Below, in pieces: positions 53,435-63,448 of a DNA stretch of 64,000 nt; position 1 is the stretch's first letter; every line of letters begins with the position of its first letter. The notes beneath the pieces were generated by a model. The model was not told where the DNA came from. It saw only the letters and a list, made by a program, of their open reading frames with translations, and ran no database searches. The stretch is from Acinetobacter brisouii CIP 110357. GTDB taxonomy: Bacteria; Pseudomonadota; Gammaproteobacteria; Pseudomonadales; Moraxellaceae. The DNA is taken from contig NZ_KI530762.1 of assembly GCF_000488275.1 (NCBI RefSeq), positions 949,536-1,013,535 of the forward strand, in the 5' to 3' direction. The position numbers and the translations under genes are program-made.

Positions 53435-55188
53435 TTTAGACTTTCCCACACGTCTTGTTTTTTAATGGTATCAGCATGCTGCTGTATATGTTGTTCAAGT
53501 ATAACCTGTTCATTGTCATTTAATAACTCAAAATCAAATTGCGAGAAGCTTTGGCTAATCAATTTTATCTCATTGAGATAAATTTTAAGCTGTTTATTGC
53601 CTAATCGGAGGTTAATTCCTTGTTGCGATTTAAAGGTTTGATGCCCAGGTACAACAAGTGATAGATGAGTTTTGTTGAGTACTTGATTACTGAGCAAAAT
53701 GGCGGGGTGGTAAAGTACAGTGTTACGGTCAGCACTCAGTTGTACTGCACAGGGAGTTAAGTCTTGAGACAGAATCTCTATACCAAATTCGAGGTGTTTA
53801 GGAGATGCCTGTTTTAACCAGCGAATGACTCCACCACGCCAAGGAGTTTGAGCATTTTCCTGTACCAGAATAAATTCGCCTGCGCGGAGTTGTTTTGGAA
53901 CATCGCCTGTCCAACGAATGCGGTATCCATTGATACTGATGTCCATAATAGTACAGGTATGGATTTGCTTCGCTTCAGGATCAAGTACTGAATACAAGGA
54001 TTTGTTGTTCGATGTTACAGGTTCATCATTCCAGCCAGATAAGAATTTAGAATTGTTTTGCTGTAGATGAACTTTACTGACTAACTGTAAAGTTTCCTCA
54101 AAATGGGTGGCATGCGACAAATAATAATGAGCACTTTGTAAACCAAAAGCCAGTTGAATGGTTGCAACGTAGTCATAACGTTCATAACGACGTTCAGGGA
54201 TATTATTCAGGACATTTTGAACGTGGAAGATCAAAGATGCGCTTAAATAATGCTTTTCTGTCGGGGAAATATGTTTATTTTGCGGCAAGTTGGCAAGATT
54301 AATATGTTCGAGTAATGCTTGTGTCTCAATAAAATAGCAGTCTTCGCTCTTTTTTAACTGTGTATTGTTCAATACAGGAGGGAAGTCTTTATTTGGATCA
54401 ATAATATAGCGAGACGTTGGGGACTCTTTATCTGTAATTTGAATCAGTTGTACCCACTGATACGAACATTGAAATAAGGCTTGAATTTCTATTGGGCGAA
54501 TCTGATGGGTATTTAAAATATCCAGTAAATTGATCTGGTTATAGAGTTGATAGATATTACTGAGTTGATGAATAGAACCATGCAGGTAATTAATATCTTC
54601 AAGATGAAAATCATGATATTCAGCCAGTATAAAAAGCTGATGCCCGATTCGCCATTGACCAACCAAACTACTTTTATAAAGAACTTGTTGTTGAAATTTG
54701 AGTAGGCTTAATTGTTGTAAAGCATAATAGGTGCTCAGACTACGAACATCTTGTAATTGTTTTTTTTGCCGAAAGGCAAATAAAGAAAACTGTTTGGAAG
54801 TGAGTTCAGTGTGAGATTGAAAGGCAATATGAATATAAGTACGCGCAATATAACAGCGAAATTGTTGAGCAAGCTCTACGATCGATTCATTGTGATTCAT
54901 GACCGATGAAACATCGCTGAGAAAATATTTCTCTAATGTTCCAAGGACTTGCTCTAAAGATAAATGTAGACTTTGAATTAAATCAAAACGCAAAGACTCA
55001 TCACATTTAAGCTCTAAAATTTCAATGACAGCATTCAACAGAGATTTGGATGAATCACCTAAATGCACGGATGGCAAATGTAAAAGCCATTCTTGAATGC
55101 CTTTTACACTCGCTGCACAAAAACTTAATTCAGTCCGATATTGTTCAATCGGGGCTGTAAAAAAGTCACTTTGATTGATTGTTGTCAT
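53431..55188 (-). CDS. PilZ-domain protein upstream of fimX
   Basis: 585-residue protein. The first ~325 residues are helical with no recognised family. The C-terminal part looks like a PilZ c-di-GMP-binding domain split by an insertion: RRYER (333-337) is the RxxxR box and DISINGYR (416-423) the D/NxSxxG box, about 80 residues apart against 25-35 normally. Its stop overlaps the FimX-like start (ATGA), and it begins 9 bases after epmB. In P. aeruginosa a PilZ gene also neighbours fimX, from memory. I infer it pairs with the FimX-like protein. Confidence 0.72.
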   Translation of the reverse strand: MTTINQSDFFTAPIEQYRTELSFCAASVKGIQEWLLHLPSVHLGDSSKSLLNAVIEILELKCDESLRFDLIQSLHLSLEQVLGTLEKYFLSDVSSVMNHNESIVELAQQFRCYIARTYIHIAFQSHTELTSKQFSLFAFRQKKQLQDVRSLSTYYALQQLSLLKFQQQVLYKSSLVGQWRIGHQLFILAEYHDFHLEDINYLHGSIHQLSNIYQLYNQINLLDILNTHQIRPIEIQALFQCSYQWVQLIQITDKESPTSRYIIDPNKDFPPVLNNTQLKKSEDCYFIETQALLEHINLANLPQNKHISPTEKHYLSASLIFHVQNVLNNIPERRYERYDYVATIQLAFGLQSAHYYLSHATHFEETLQLVSKVHLQQNNSKFLSGWNDEPVTSNNKSLYSVLDPEAKQIHTCTIMDISINGYRIRWTGDVPKQLRAGEFILVQENAQTPWRGGVIRWLKQASPKHLEFGIEILSQDLTPCAVQLSADRNTVLYHPAILLSNQVLNKTHLSLVVPGHQTFKSQQGINLRLGNKQLKIYLNEIKLISQSFSQFDFELLNDNEQVILEQHIQQHADTIKKQDVWESLK

Positions 55189-55197
55189 ACGTCACCA

Positions 55198-56214
55198 CTA
55201 AAAAATAGGCGTTCCATATAAAGGCGTTTTATTGTTTTCTCCCGCAATTTCCCTGACCAATTTGGGGACTAAATATCCTGGTAGTCTCGCGAGTAATTCT
55301 GTATAAATTTGACTGATTGAGTCAGTTGCCAAATCAAAATGATGCGCCCCTTTTACTTTATCTAAAACATGTAAGTAATAAGGCGTAACTCGTGCATCTA
55401 ATAGGCGATAGCTTAATGCTGCAAGTTGTTCGGCAGAATCATTAACTCCTTTTAATAATACCGCTTGATTGAGAACCGTGACCTGTTTTTCAGTTAATCT
55501 ATGTAACTGTCGGACAGTATAATCATCAATCTCTGACTCATGATTAGAGTGTATCACCAGTATAGTATGCAGCCTACTGTTTTTTAATAAGGAAACGAGC
55601 TCTTCATCTATTCGACTTGGAATGACGATCGGCACTCGGGAGTGAATTCGTAGGATTTTTAATTGAGGTAAGCTTTCGAGACGCTCTACCCATAATGCCA
55701 GTTTTTGATTGGTCAGTGTGAGCGGATCTCCGCCACTGAGAATGACTTCATTAATGTCTGGATGGTCAAGCAGATATTGACGAATATTGATCCAGTCTTC
55801 ATTTTTAGGCAAGTTTTCCTGATAAGGAAAATGGCGGCGGAAACAGTAGCGGCAGTGAACTGCACAAGCACCTGTCAAAGTCAGTAAGAATCGCGACTGG
55901 TACTTATGTAAAACACCAGGAAGTTGATTGGCTTGCTCTTCTCCAAGTGGGTCGGTAACAAAGCCTGCATGTTCTTCTAATTCGAGGTGATGAGGTAAAA
56001 CTTGCAGTAAAAGTGGGTCAAATGGGTCGGCAACGTTCATTTTTTCAACGAACGCACGAGGGACACGCAATTTAAACTGTTCAGAAGCGAGGATTGCCCC
56101 TGATAATAATTGATCTGTTGAGAGCTGAAGTTGCTGAAGTAACTCTTTTGGGTCAGTAATTAGATCACTGAGTTGAGTTTTCCAGTTTTGCTCTTGGTAC
56201 AAATAGTTTATCAT
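55198..56214 (-). CDS. epmB: EF-P (R)-beta-lysine-forming aminomutase
   Basis: Radical-SAM, PLP-dependent lysine 2,3-aminomutase that makes the (R)-beta-lysine used to modify EF-P Lys34. 338 residues; the iron-sulfur motif is Cys117, Cys121, Cys124 (CAVHCRYC). PLP-binding Lys is expected near the C-terminus (DKVKGAHHF). It is divergent from efp and begins an operon with the PilZ and FimX-like genes. No epmA ligase gene lies in the window. Confidence 0.95.
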   Translation of the reverse strand: MINYLYQEQNWKTQLSDLITDPKELLQQLQLSTDQLLSGAILASEQFKLRVPRAFVEKMNVADPFDPLLLQVLPHHLELEEHAGFVTDPLGEEQANQLPGVLHKYQSRFLLTLTGACAVHCRYCFRRHFPYQENLPKNEDWINIRQYLLDHPDINEVILSGGDPLTLTNQKLALWVERLESLPQLKILRIHSRVPIVIPSRIDEELVSLLKNSRLHTILVIHSNHESEIDDYTVRQLHRLTEKQVTVLNQAVLLKGVNDSAEQLAALSYRLLDARVTPYYLHVLDKVKGAHHFDLATDSISQIYTELLARLPGYLVPKLVREIAGENNKTPLYGTPIF

Positions 56215-56284
56215 GCCACACGTTAAAAATAATGCTAGTCTAGCATTAATTGATTTAAGTTAGTAAGTTTGGAGTGAGCCAGTC

Positions 56285-56854
56285 ATGGCCAATTATTCTA
56301 CAAATGAGTTTAAGCAAGGCTTAAAAGTCATGCTTGATGGTAATCCATGTTCGATCATGGAAAATGAATACGTAAAACCAGGTAAGGGCCAAGCCTTTAA
56401 CCGTGTGAAATTACGTAACCTTAGAACAGGTAAAGTATTAGAAAAAACCTTTAAATCAGGTGACTCTCTAGAAGCGGCTGATATTGTAGAAGTAGAAATG
56501 GACTACCTTTACAACGATGGCGAACTTTGGAACTTTATGGATCCTGTAACATTTGAGCAAATCGCTGCAGATAAAACTGCAATGGGCGATGCTGCAAAAT
56601 GGTTAAAAGACGATTCAAACGAAAAATGTACGATCATGTTATTTAATGGCGTACCATTAAACGTAAGTGCACCAAACTTCGTGGTTTTGAAAATCGTTGA
56701 AACTGATCCAGGTGTTCGTGGTGATACTTCTGGTGGTGGCGGTAAACCTGCAAAACTTGAGACTGGCGCAGTTGTTCGTGTACCACTGTTTGTTCAGCAA
56801 GAAGAAAGCGTTCGTGTAGACACCCGTACAGGTGAATATTTAGAACGTGCATAA
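56285..56854 (+). CDS. efp: translation elongation factor P
   Basis: Relieves ribosomes stalled at consecutive prolines. The 189 residues hold the three-domain eIF5A-like fold, and the modified Lys34 is in KPGKGQAF, the version modified by beta-lysine (EpmA/EpmB). Divergent from epmB by 70 bases, so the modifier and target are linked. A terminator follows. Confidence 0.97.
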   Translation: MANYSTNEFKQGLKVMLDGNPCSIMENEYVKPGKGQAFNRVKLRNLRTGKVLEKTFKSGDSLEAADIVEVEMDYLYNDGELWNFMDPVTFEQIAADKTAMGDAAKWLKDDSNEKCTIMLFNGVPLNVSAPNFVVLKIVETDPGVRGDTSGGGGKPAKLETGAVVRVPLFVQQEESVRVDTRTGEYLERA

Positions 56855-56880
56855 TGGCGAATAAATCCGCTATTATTGAA

Positions 56881-56907
56881 GGGGTGAGGAGATTCACCCC
56901 TTTTTTT
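56881..56907 (+). terminator. terminator after efp
   Basis: Perfect 7-bp stem GGGGTGA/TCACCCC with a 6-base loop and seven T. Confidence 0.85.
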
Positions 56908-56957
56908 ATGCCAAAGTATTAGATCAAAATAATAATGTGGGGTGTACATTCACAAGG

Positions 56958-56977
56958 AATTGTAACAATTTACAATA
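56958..56977. promoter_or_regulatory. inverted repeat upstream of cstA, possible operator
   Basis: AATTGTAA-CAAT-TTACAATA is an 8-4-8 inverted repeat with one mismatch, 36 bases before the cstA start. Its symmetry and position fit an operator, but I cannot name the regulator. Confidence 0.4.
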
Positions 56978-57013
56978 AAGACAAGCACTGTTTTTAAGCA
57001 GGCGAGGAAAAGC

Positions 57014-59137
57014 ATGGACAGTTATCAACATCAAAGTAAAAGTTCTTTTACTTCAAAAATCATGTGGATACTGGTGGCGATCATCGGCGCTGTATCTTTT
57101 GGAATGTTAGCTCTTCACCGTGGTGAACATATCAATGCTGTATGGCTGGTTTTGGCAGCCCTGTGTGTGTATAGCATAGCTTATCGTTTTTATAGTCTTT
57201 ATATCGCAAAGAATATTTTTGAACTCGATCCAAAGCGGCTAACGCCTGCTTATCGTCTTTCCGATGGTCTTGATTATGTCCCTACCAATAAATACGTATT
57301 GTATGGGCATCATTTTGCGGCTATTGCTGGTGCAGGTCCTTTGGTCGGGCCAATTCTCGCTGCGCAAATGGGCTATTTGCCAGGCACAATCTGGTTGTTG
57401 GCTGGTGTTGTGTTTGCAGGTGCTGTTCAGGATTTTCTGGTGTTGTTTATTTCGGTGCGCCGTAATGGTAACTCACTGGGTGAAATGGCAAAACAAGAGC
57501 TTGGCTCATTTGCTGGCATTGTCGTGATGCTCGGTACATTGGGTGTCATGATTATTATTTTGGCAGTTCTTGCATTGGTTGTTGTGAAAGCATTGACCAA
57601 TAGCCCGTGGGGACTGTTCAGTATTGCCATGACCATCCCAATTGCCTTGTTCATGGGCATTTATATGCGTTTTATACGTCCTGGGAAAATTGCGGAAGTA
57701 TCTGTCATCGGTTTTGTTTTGATGATGATGGCAATTGTCTATGGTGGTGACGTTGCTCAGCATCCATATTGGGGACCAGTTTTTACCTTGACAGGAACAC
57801 AACTGACTTGGTGTTTGATCACGTATGGTTTTATTGCTTCAGTTTTACCTGTTTGGTTGTTGCTCGCGCCACGTGATTATCTGTCAACATTTTTGAAAAT
57901 TGGTGTGATTGCAGGTTTGGCTATAGGTATCGTGATTGCGATGCCGAGCTTAAAGATGCCAGCAATTACTCATTTTATTGATGGGACGGGGCCAGTCTTT
58001 GCAGGCAGTTTATTTCCTTTTCTGTTTATTACTATTGCCTGTGGTGCAATTTCAGGTTTCCATGCCTTGGTTGCAAGCGGTACAACCCCGAAACTCATTG
58101 AAAATGAAAGCCATATTCGTATGATCGGTTATGGCGGCATGTTGACTGAGTCTTTTGTTGGGATCATGGCGCTGATTTGTGCAACTGTACTTGATCCTGG
58201 TGTGTATTTTGCAATTAACTCACCTGCGGCTTTACTTGGTGTCGATGTACAAAGTGCTTCAGAAGCTGTTCGCCATTTAGGGTTTGTGGTTACGCCAGAC
58301 GCGTTGACATTACTGGCTCAGGAAGTGGGTGAGAAATCAATTCTTTCTCGTGCAGGTGGTGCGCCAACATTTGCGATTGGTATGGCACATATCCTGTCTG
58401 AGATTTTTAATAACCGCTCAATGATGGCGTTCTGGTATCACTTTGCCATTTTATTTGAAGCCTTGTTTATTTTAACTGCGGTTGATGCTGGAACGCGTGC
58501 TTGTCGCTTCATGGTTCAAGATACTGTTGGGATTGTGATTCCATCGGTAAAAGCGTCACGTTCCTTTGCAGGGAATATGATTGGAACATTTGTCGCAGTT
58601 GCAGGTTGGGGATACTTTGTTTATCAAGGTGTAGTCGACCCTTTAGGCGGAGTTAATTCACTCTGGCCATTGTTTGGGATTGGTAACCAAATGCTCGCAG
58701 CAATGGCATTAACCCTCGGTACTGTCATTCTCTTTAAAATGAAAAAAGAGAAATATGTCTGGGTGACTATTTTACCGACAGTTTTCTTGGTCATAACGTC
58801 AATGGTCGCAGGCTGGCAAAAGATTTTCCACACCAATCCAAAAATCGGCTTTTTGGCACAGGCAAATAAATTTTCTGATGCCATTGCGCGGGGTGAGGTG
58901 TTAAAGCCTGCAAAATCCTTAGCTGAAATGCAGACTATTGTGTTGTCCAATCAAATCAATGCAGCATTATGTGCGTTCTTTATGGTGGTGCTTGTGGTGA
59001 TGATTTTTGCTTCAATTGGTGCTGTTCGCCGTGCGTTAGCAAGCAATAAACCAACGGTTAATGAAGCGCCTGCCGAGTATGCCGATGTTGTTTCAGAAAC
59101 AGTTGTTACTGCACGAGTTTCAGGAGAATCATCATGA
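57014..59137 (+). CDS. cstA: carbon starvation protein A (peptide/pyruvate transporter family)
   Basis: Inner-membrane transporter with about 16-18 helices, 707 residues. E. coli CstA is induced in carbon starvation and, with its homologue BtsT, moves peptides or pyruvate. Family segments: HFAAIAGAGPLVGPILAAQMGYLPG (about 97-121), ISGFHALVASGTTPKL (about 343-358), and FNNRSMMAFWYHFAILFEALFILTAVDAGTR (about 466-496). The stop overlaps the ybdD-like start (ATGA), the usual cstA-ybdD pair. Confidence 0.93.
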   Translation: MDSYQHQSKSSFTSKIMWILVAIIGAVSFGMLALHRGEHINAVWLVLAALCVYSIAYRFYSLYIAKNIFELDPKRLTPAYRLSDGLDYVPTNKYVLYGHHFAAIAGAGPLVGPILAAQMGYLPGTIWLLAGVVFAGAVQDFLVLFISVRRNGNSLGEMAKQELGSFAGIVVMLGTLGVMIIILAVLALVVVKALTNSPWGLFSIAMTIPIALFMGIYMRFIRPGKIAEVSVIGFVLMMMAIVYGGDVAQHPYWGPVFTLTGTQLTWCLITYGFIASVLPVWLLLAPRDYLSTFLKIGVIAGLAIGIVIAMPSLKMPAITHFIDGTGPVFAGSLFPFLFITIACGAISGFHALVASGTTPKLIENESHIRMIGYGGMLTESFVGIMALICATVLDPGVYFAINSPAALLGVDVQSASEAVRHLGFVVTPDALTLLAQEVGEKSILSRAGGAPTFAIGMAHILSEIFNNRSMMAFWYHFAILFEALFILTAVDAGTRACRFMVQDTVGIVIPSVKASRSFAGNMIGTFVAVAGWGYFVYQGVVDPLGGVNSLWPLFGIGNQMLAAMALTLGTVILFKMKKEKYVWVTILPTVFLVITSMVAGWQKIFHTNPKIGFLAQANKFSDAIARGEVLKPAKSLAEMQTIVLSNQINAALCAFFMVVLVVMIFASIGAVRRALASNKPTVNEAPAEYADVVSETVVTARVSGESS

Positions 59138-59436
59138 ATTTGAAATTTGCTAAACAGGGAACAACAGTTGTGGCAAAAATCATCAAGATGACGATTTTGT
59201 CGCAAAAACATCTGCTACTGTCACCTAAAAACTGGTCGAAAATAGCAGTACTTTGGCAGCGATTGCAGCAAAGCTTTCGCTTAATGGTCGGTGTGCCAGA
59301 TTATGCAACTTATTTGGAGCATATGCGCCAGCATCATCCAGACCTGACGCCAATGGATGCAAAAACGTTTTATCGACATTGTGTCGATGTGCGTTATCCT
59401 TCTGCAAAATCAGGGATCAAAAAATGCCCATGTTAA
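59134..59436 (+). CDS. YbdD/YjiX-family small protein
   Basis: 100 residues. The C-terminal half is the family core, MVGVPDYATYLEHMRQHHPDLTPM (about 51-74), ending in CPC; the first ~45 residues are a basic extension not found in E. coli YbdD (about 65). The family always follows CstA-type transporters and is needed for their activity in some species. Overlaps cstA by 4 bases. Confidence 0.88.
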   Translation: MNLKFAKQGTTVVAKIIKMTILSQKHLLLSPKNWSKIAVLWQRLQQSFRLMVGVPDYATYLEHMRQHHPDLTPMDAKTFYRHCVDVRYPSAKSGIKKCPC

Positions 59437-59519
59437 TTGGCTAAGCTTAATTCTTTGAATGACTGGTCAAACGGTGTATGTTACAACATGCACCGTTTTC
59501 TATTTTTTAGGCATAATTT

Positions 59520-60473
59520 ATGTGGGAAGTTCATAAAAAACAACAAACTGTAAATGAAACAGATTTCGAAGGTCAGCTCGCAGTATTTTTTCCAAAAATT
59601 AAACAGTTTTTATTCGAAATTAATCAAATTATTTTAGATAAGCCACAACAAACTGAATTGGCATTAGCTGCTTTGCTGGCGGGTGGCCATGTTTTATTTG
59701 AGGATTTGCCCGGTTTGGGAAAAACAACCTTGTCGCATGCCTTGGCAAAATTGACAGGTTTAAGCTTTAACCGCATTCAGTTTACCAATGATATGTTGGC
59801 GAGCGATGTGATCGGGATCAATTTATTTAATCAAAAAATCCAGCAATTTGAATTTAAGCAAGGACCGATTTTTACCCAGATTTTATTGGCGGATGAAATT
59901 AACCGTAGTAGCCCGAAAACACAGAGCGCCTTGCTTGAAGCGATGGAAGAGGGCAGCGTAACTTTGGATGCGGTACATTATCGCTTGCCTCAGCCATTTT
60001 GGGTGGTAGCGACTCAAAACCCGTTATTTCAAAGTGGAACGTATGCGTTGCCTGAATCCCAGTTAGACCGATTCTTAATGCGTTTGTCACTGGGTTATCC
60101 ATCACGGTCTGCCGAACGCGCATTATTGACTGATCCAAGTCGGCAGAGTTTATTGTCAGAATTACCCGAAATTTTTTCTGCACAGGATTTGCTGGCATTG
60201 CAGCAGTTACGTCAGCAGATTGAAGTTAGTGATGCAGTTCTGGATTATATTCTCGATTTGGCTGAAAAAACCCGTACAGGTTTACAGGGACTATCCACTC
60301 GAGGCGTAATTGCCCTGAAAAATGCAACACAAGCCTATGCGATGATACAGCAGAGAGCGTTTGCAACCACAGATGATGTACAGGCAGTTTTTGCTGCTGT
60401 AGTCGCACATCGGATTGGTTTGAGTGAACTAGAAACACAACAATTGATGCAGCGAGTACCTGTGAGTTATTAA
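59520..60473 (+). CDS. MoxR-family AAA+ ATPase
   Basis: 317 residues, thought to act as a chaperone in assembly of envelope or metal-containing proteins. Walker A is in LPGLGKTTLSHAL (about 64-76), Walker B in LLADEINRSSPKTQSALLEAMEEG (about 121-144), and sensor 1 in VVATQNPL (about 162). It starts the moxR-DUF58-tgpA operon, 25 bases before the DUF58 gene. The order is conserved in Pseudomonas. Confidence 0.92.
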   Translation: MWEVHKKQQTVNETDFEGQLAVFFPKIKQFLFEINQIILDKPQQTELALAALLAGGHVLFEDLPGLGKTTLSHALAKLTGLSFNRIQFTNDMLASDVIGINLFNQKIQQFEFKQGPIFTQILLADEINRSSPKTQSALLEAMEEGSVTLDAVHYRLPQPFWVVATQNPLFQSGTYALPESQLDRFLMRLSLGYPSRSAERALLTDPSRQSLLSELPEIFSAQDLLALQQLRQQIEVSDAVLDYILDLAEKTRTGLQGLSTRGVIALKNATQAYAMIQQRAFATTDDVQAVFAAVVAHRIGLSELETQQLMQRVPVSY

Positions 60474-60498
60474 TTTTGAATTAGAATGAGAATAGCGC

Positions 60499-61407
60499 AT
60501 GCGTCAGAAAATTTTAGCGTGGATGAGTCGGCGCTTTCAAATGCAGGCAGAAAAACAAATTAAGCAGCGTGATATTTTGGTGTTCTTGCATCGGGATGGC
60601 ATTTTATATGGTGTGTTGATTGTTTTAACTTTTATTGCAGGCATTAACTACGCCAATAATCTGGTGCTGAGTTTATGTTTTTTGGTCAGTGCACTTTTAG
60701 CCATGAGTTTTTATCTGGCATTTAAACAGTTACATGGACTGAAAATTGAGCTGCTCAGTGATGATGATGTCGGGCAGGTCAATCAACCGTTTATTTTAAG
60801 ATTGCGTTTACATCAGCCAAAAGCCAGCCCACGATTTTTACGCATTGAAATTGCAGAACAGACTTTATATATCATGATGAAAGACGTCACGCAGGATATT
60901 CAGATCAGTTTGCATCCTGAAGCACGTGGGCGCTATATTTTGCCGCGCTGCCGCATTATGGCAACTTATCCTTTTGGTCTGGTTCGGGCATGGACGTATT
61001 TGTATTTTCAACATCAGGTTTGGGTTGCCCCGCAAGCTGTGCAGATGCAGCGTGAGAGTAAACTGAGCCACCGCCATCAGCAGCAAAATTTGGAAGAATT
61101 TCATGATCTGCGTAATTATGTCGATGGTGATAGTTTGCAGCGCGTGTCATGGAAGCATGTGGCGCGTGATCAAGGCTGGTTTGTCAAACGCTTTGAACAA
61201 GAACCGAATCTACAGATCCAGATTATTGAATATTCCAAAATGCCCAGTGCCATGCATGAAGTTCGCCTTTCGATGATGATGGCACTGGTTGAACAGTGTG
61301 AACAGGAAAAACGTGCTTATGGCATGTTATTACCTAAAGCCGAGCTGGTCGTGGGTTCAGGTATTCGCCAGTATCAGCAAGCCAAGAAATTTTTAGCGCA
61401 GGCATAA
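60499..61407 (+). CDS. DUF58-domain membrane protein
   Basis: 302 residues: two N-terminal helices (about 35-75), a strand-rich part, then the DUF58 motif (YVDGDSLQRVSWKHVARD, about 212-229), a vWA-like domain often found beside MoxR ATPases. Function unknown; its place between MoxR and TgpA suggests the three act in one process at the inner membrane. The tgpA start is 4 bases after its stop. Confidence 0.87.
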   Translation: MRQKILAWMSRRFQMQAEKQIKQRDILVFLHRDGILYGVLIVLTFIAGINYANNLVLSLCFLVSALLAMSFYLAFKQLHGLKIELLSDDDVGQVNQPFILRLRLHQPKASPRFLRIEIAEQTLYIMMKDVTQDIQISLHPEARGRYILPRCRIMATYPFGLVRAWTYLYFQHQVWVAPQAVQMQRESKLSHRHQQQNLEEFHDLRNYVDGDSLQRVSWKHVARDQGWFVKRFEQEPNLQIQIIEYSKMPSAMHEVRLSMMMALVEQCEQEKRAYGMLLPKAELVVGSGIRQYQQAKKFLAQA

Positions 61408-61410
61408 ATC

Positions 61411-63423
61411 ATGAATAAACAAATCCAGTTTTTGCTATTGGGTGTGCTGTTACTGATTCTGCTTGCCCAGATTGCTTTTGCTCCTGTCAGTTTGCTGGTT
61501 GCATATGCCGTTGTGTGGCTCGGTACATTACGCATATTTGGACGTAAGAAATCTTTGGTACTGCCTGCAGTATTTCGTGGTGGCTTTATTGTTGTTGGGT
61601 TGGCGTGTATTTATTTGCAATATCGGACATTTTTTGGCGTTGAAGCTGGCGTTGCATTCTTGAGTTTGTGTTTGTATGGCAAGGCGCTAGAAAGTAAAGA
61701 TAAACGTGATGCTTTGGTCAGTTTCAACTTTGCACTTTTTGTATTTGCCAGTTTGTTTTTATATACCCAAGCCTTTTATATGGCAATTCTGGTTTTTTTG
61801 GGTGTGGTTGTGTCATTGCTGGGGCTGTATGCCATACAGAAAGCCGACTTCACCGAACATGCTTTGCCCAGTAAAAAAGAGCTATGGACAGACACACTGC
61901 ATATTTTTAAGGCAATTTTATTTGCGGTTCCGTTTTTTATCATTTTATTTTTGTTTTTTCCACGTCTGCCACCGCTCTGGTACATTCCATTACCTGATCA
62001 GAATAAAGCAGTCACAGGCGTCAGTGATACTTTGTCGCTTGGCGATATTGCTGAACTTTCTCAATCGAATGCCTTGGCATTTCGTATAGTCTTGCCTGTT
62101 ACAAGTTTACCACCACGTTCTGAACTGTATTGGCGGGCAATGGTGCTTGATCGTTTTGATGGGCAGAAATGGAACAGTAGCGAAATCAATCAACAATGGC
62201 AAACAGAAAAACAGCCAGAATTGGCTCAGGCAAAACATCTGAATTATAGCTATTTACCAGCCGACTCTGAACAGCGCTGGGTGATGGGGCTAGAACATTC
62301 CGTGCCAGCCAGTCAACGCTATGTTCTACGTCAAGATGGCAGTATTGTCTCACGTCGAGCTGTGCAATCCACTCAGCCAATTGTATTGACATGGGTATCT
62401 GCCTCGTCAATCGATAGGCAATTGCCCGAATATGTACGCTACATAAATCTGCAACTGCCTGAAACAGATCCTCGCAGTAAGGCATTGGCAGCCCAGTTGT
62501 ATCAAGAAAGCGGGCAACAACCTGAACGCTATATTCAGCATGTGTTGAACTGGTATCGTCAAAATAAATTTAGCTATAGCCTCAGTCCAGGAATATTGCA
62601 GGGCGATCGCGTCGATCAATTTTTATTTCAGACACGAGTCGGTTTTTGTGAACATTTTGCATCGAGTTTTGTAGTGCTTATGCGCGCCGCAGGCATTCCT
62701 GCACGCGTGGTGGTGGGTTATCAGGGTGGGCAGCCTGCACCCGATAATCAAAGTTGGGAAGTCCGTCAGCTTGATGCCCATGCATGGGCAGAAGTGTGGG
62801 TAAATCAGCATTGGCAACGTGTTGACCCTACTGCGTTGATTGCACCACAGCGTATTGATAATGGCATGCAAAATTATCTAAGCGAAACACGTCAGCAAAA
62901 TAGCTCAACACTGTTTAGCCCCCAACGTATGTCCTTGATAAATCAGTTACGTGTATGGAGTGACTATGCCAGCTATCAATGGCAAAGCAAAGTTGTGGGC
63001 TATGATGTCGAGCAGCAGCGCAGTTGGCTGCGGTCATGGGGAATTAATTCACAGACGAAATCATTGTGGGTGCTGATTACAACCATCTTAAGTATTTTAT
63101 TGTTGTATATCGCAGTGATTGTATGGCGGAATCGTCCCCAGCGTACTCAATATGAGAAGTTAATTCACCAGTTTAATCAAAGGCTGGATCAAGATTTGCA
63201 GAAAATGCCAGAGGAAACCTTTCAGAAATGGATGTTGCGGTTGAGTTTGCTGACTTTACCTGAGCAACAGCCTATTTTTAAGCGGTTGATTGATTTGCAA
63301 CATTGCTTGGTTTTTCAGAAAAAACAGCAACATAAAGCTGAAATTTGGAAAGAATTTGCTCTTTTGCTTAAAGAGTGTTCAATTGTTTTGAGCAAGCGCA
63401 GAAAAATCTTGTCAAGCCAATGA
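61411..63423 (+). CDS. tgpA: TgpA-like transglutaminase-fold membrane protein
   Basis: 670 residues: about six N-terminal helices (DUF3488, to ~185), a periplasmic transglutaminase domain, then one more helix (about 552-570) and a cytoplasmic tail (DUF4129-like). The catalytic triad is intact: Cys413 (GFCEHF), His457 (DAHAW), Asp472 (RVDPT). TgpA of P. aeruginosa is essential and acts in the periplasm; its substrate is not settled. The stop codon lies inside the tRNA-Val promoter region. Confidence 0.9.
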   Translation: MNKQIQFLLLGVLLLILLAQIAFAPVSLLVAYAVVWLGTLRIFGRKKSLVLPAVFRGGFIVVGLACIYLQYRTFFGVEAGVAFLSLCLYGKALESKDKRDALVSFNFALFVFASLFLYTQAFYMAILVFLGVVVSLLGLYAIQKADFTEHALPSKKELWTDTLHIFKAILFAVPFFIILFLFFPRLPPLWYIPLPDQNKAVTGVSDTLSLGDIAELSQSNALAFRIVLPVTSLPPRSELYWRAMVLDRFDGQKWNSSEINQQWQTEKQPELAQAKHLNYSYLPADSEQRWVMGLEHSVPASQRYVLRQDGSIVSRRAVQSTQPIVLTWVSASSIDRQLPEYVRYINLQLPETDPRSKALAAQLYQESGQQPERYIQHVLNWYRQNKFSYSLSPGILQGDRVDQFLFQTRVGFCEHFASSFVVLMRAAGIPARVVVGYQGGQPAPDNQSWEVRQLDAHAWAEVWVNQHWQRVDPTALIAPQRIDNGMQNYLSETRQQNSSTLFSPQRMSLINQLRVWSDYASYQWQSKVVGYDVEQQRSWLRSWGINSQTKSLWVLITTILSILLLYIAVIVWRNRPQRTQYEKLIHQFNQRLDQDLQKMPEETFQKWMLRLSLLTLPEQQPIFKRLIDLQHCLVFQKKQQHKAEIWKEFALLLKECSIVLSKRRKILSSQ

Positions 63424-63437
63424 AATCTGAATATGAT
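63409..63437 (+). promoter_or_regulatory. sigma-70 promoter of tRNA-Val
   Basis: -35 TTGTCA (63409-63414), 17-base spacer, -10 TATGAT (63432-63437). It overlaps the tgpA stop codon, and the tRNA starts 12 bases after the -10. Confidence 0.8.
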
Positions 63438-63448
63438 ACAGGCACTTT

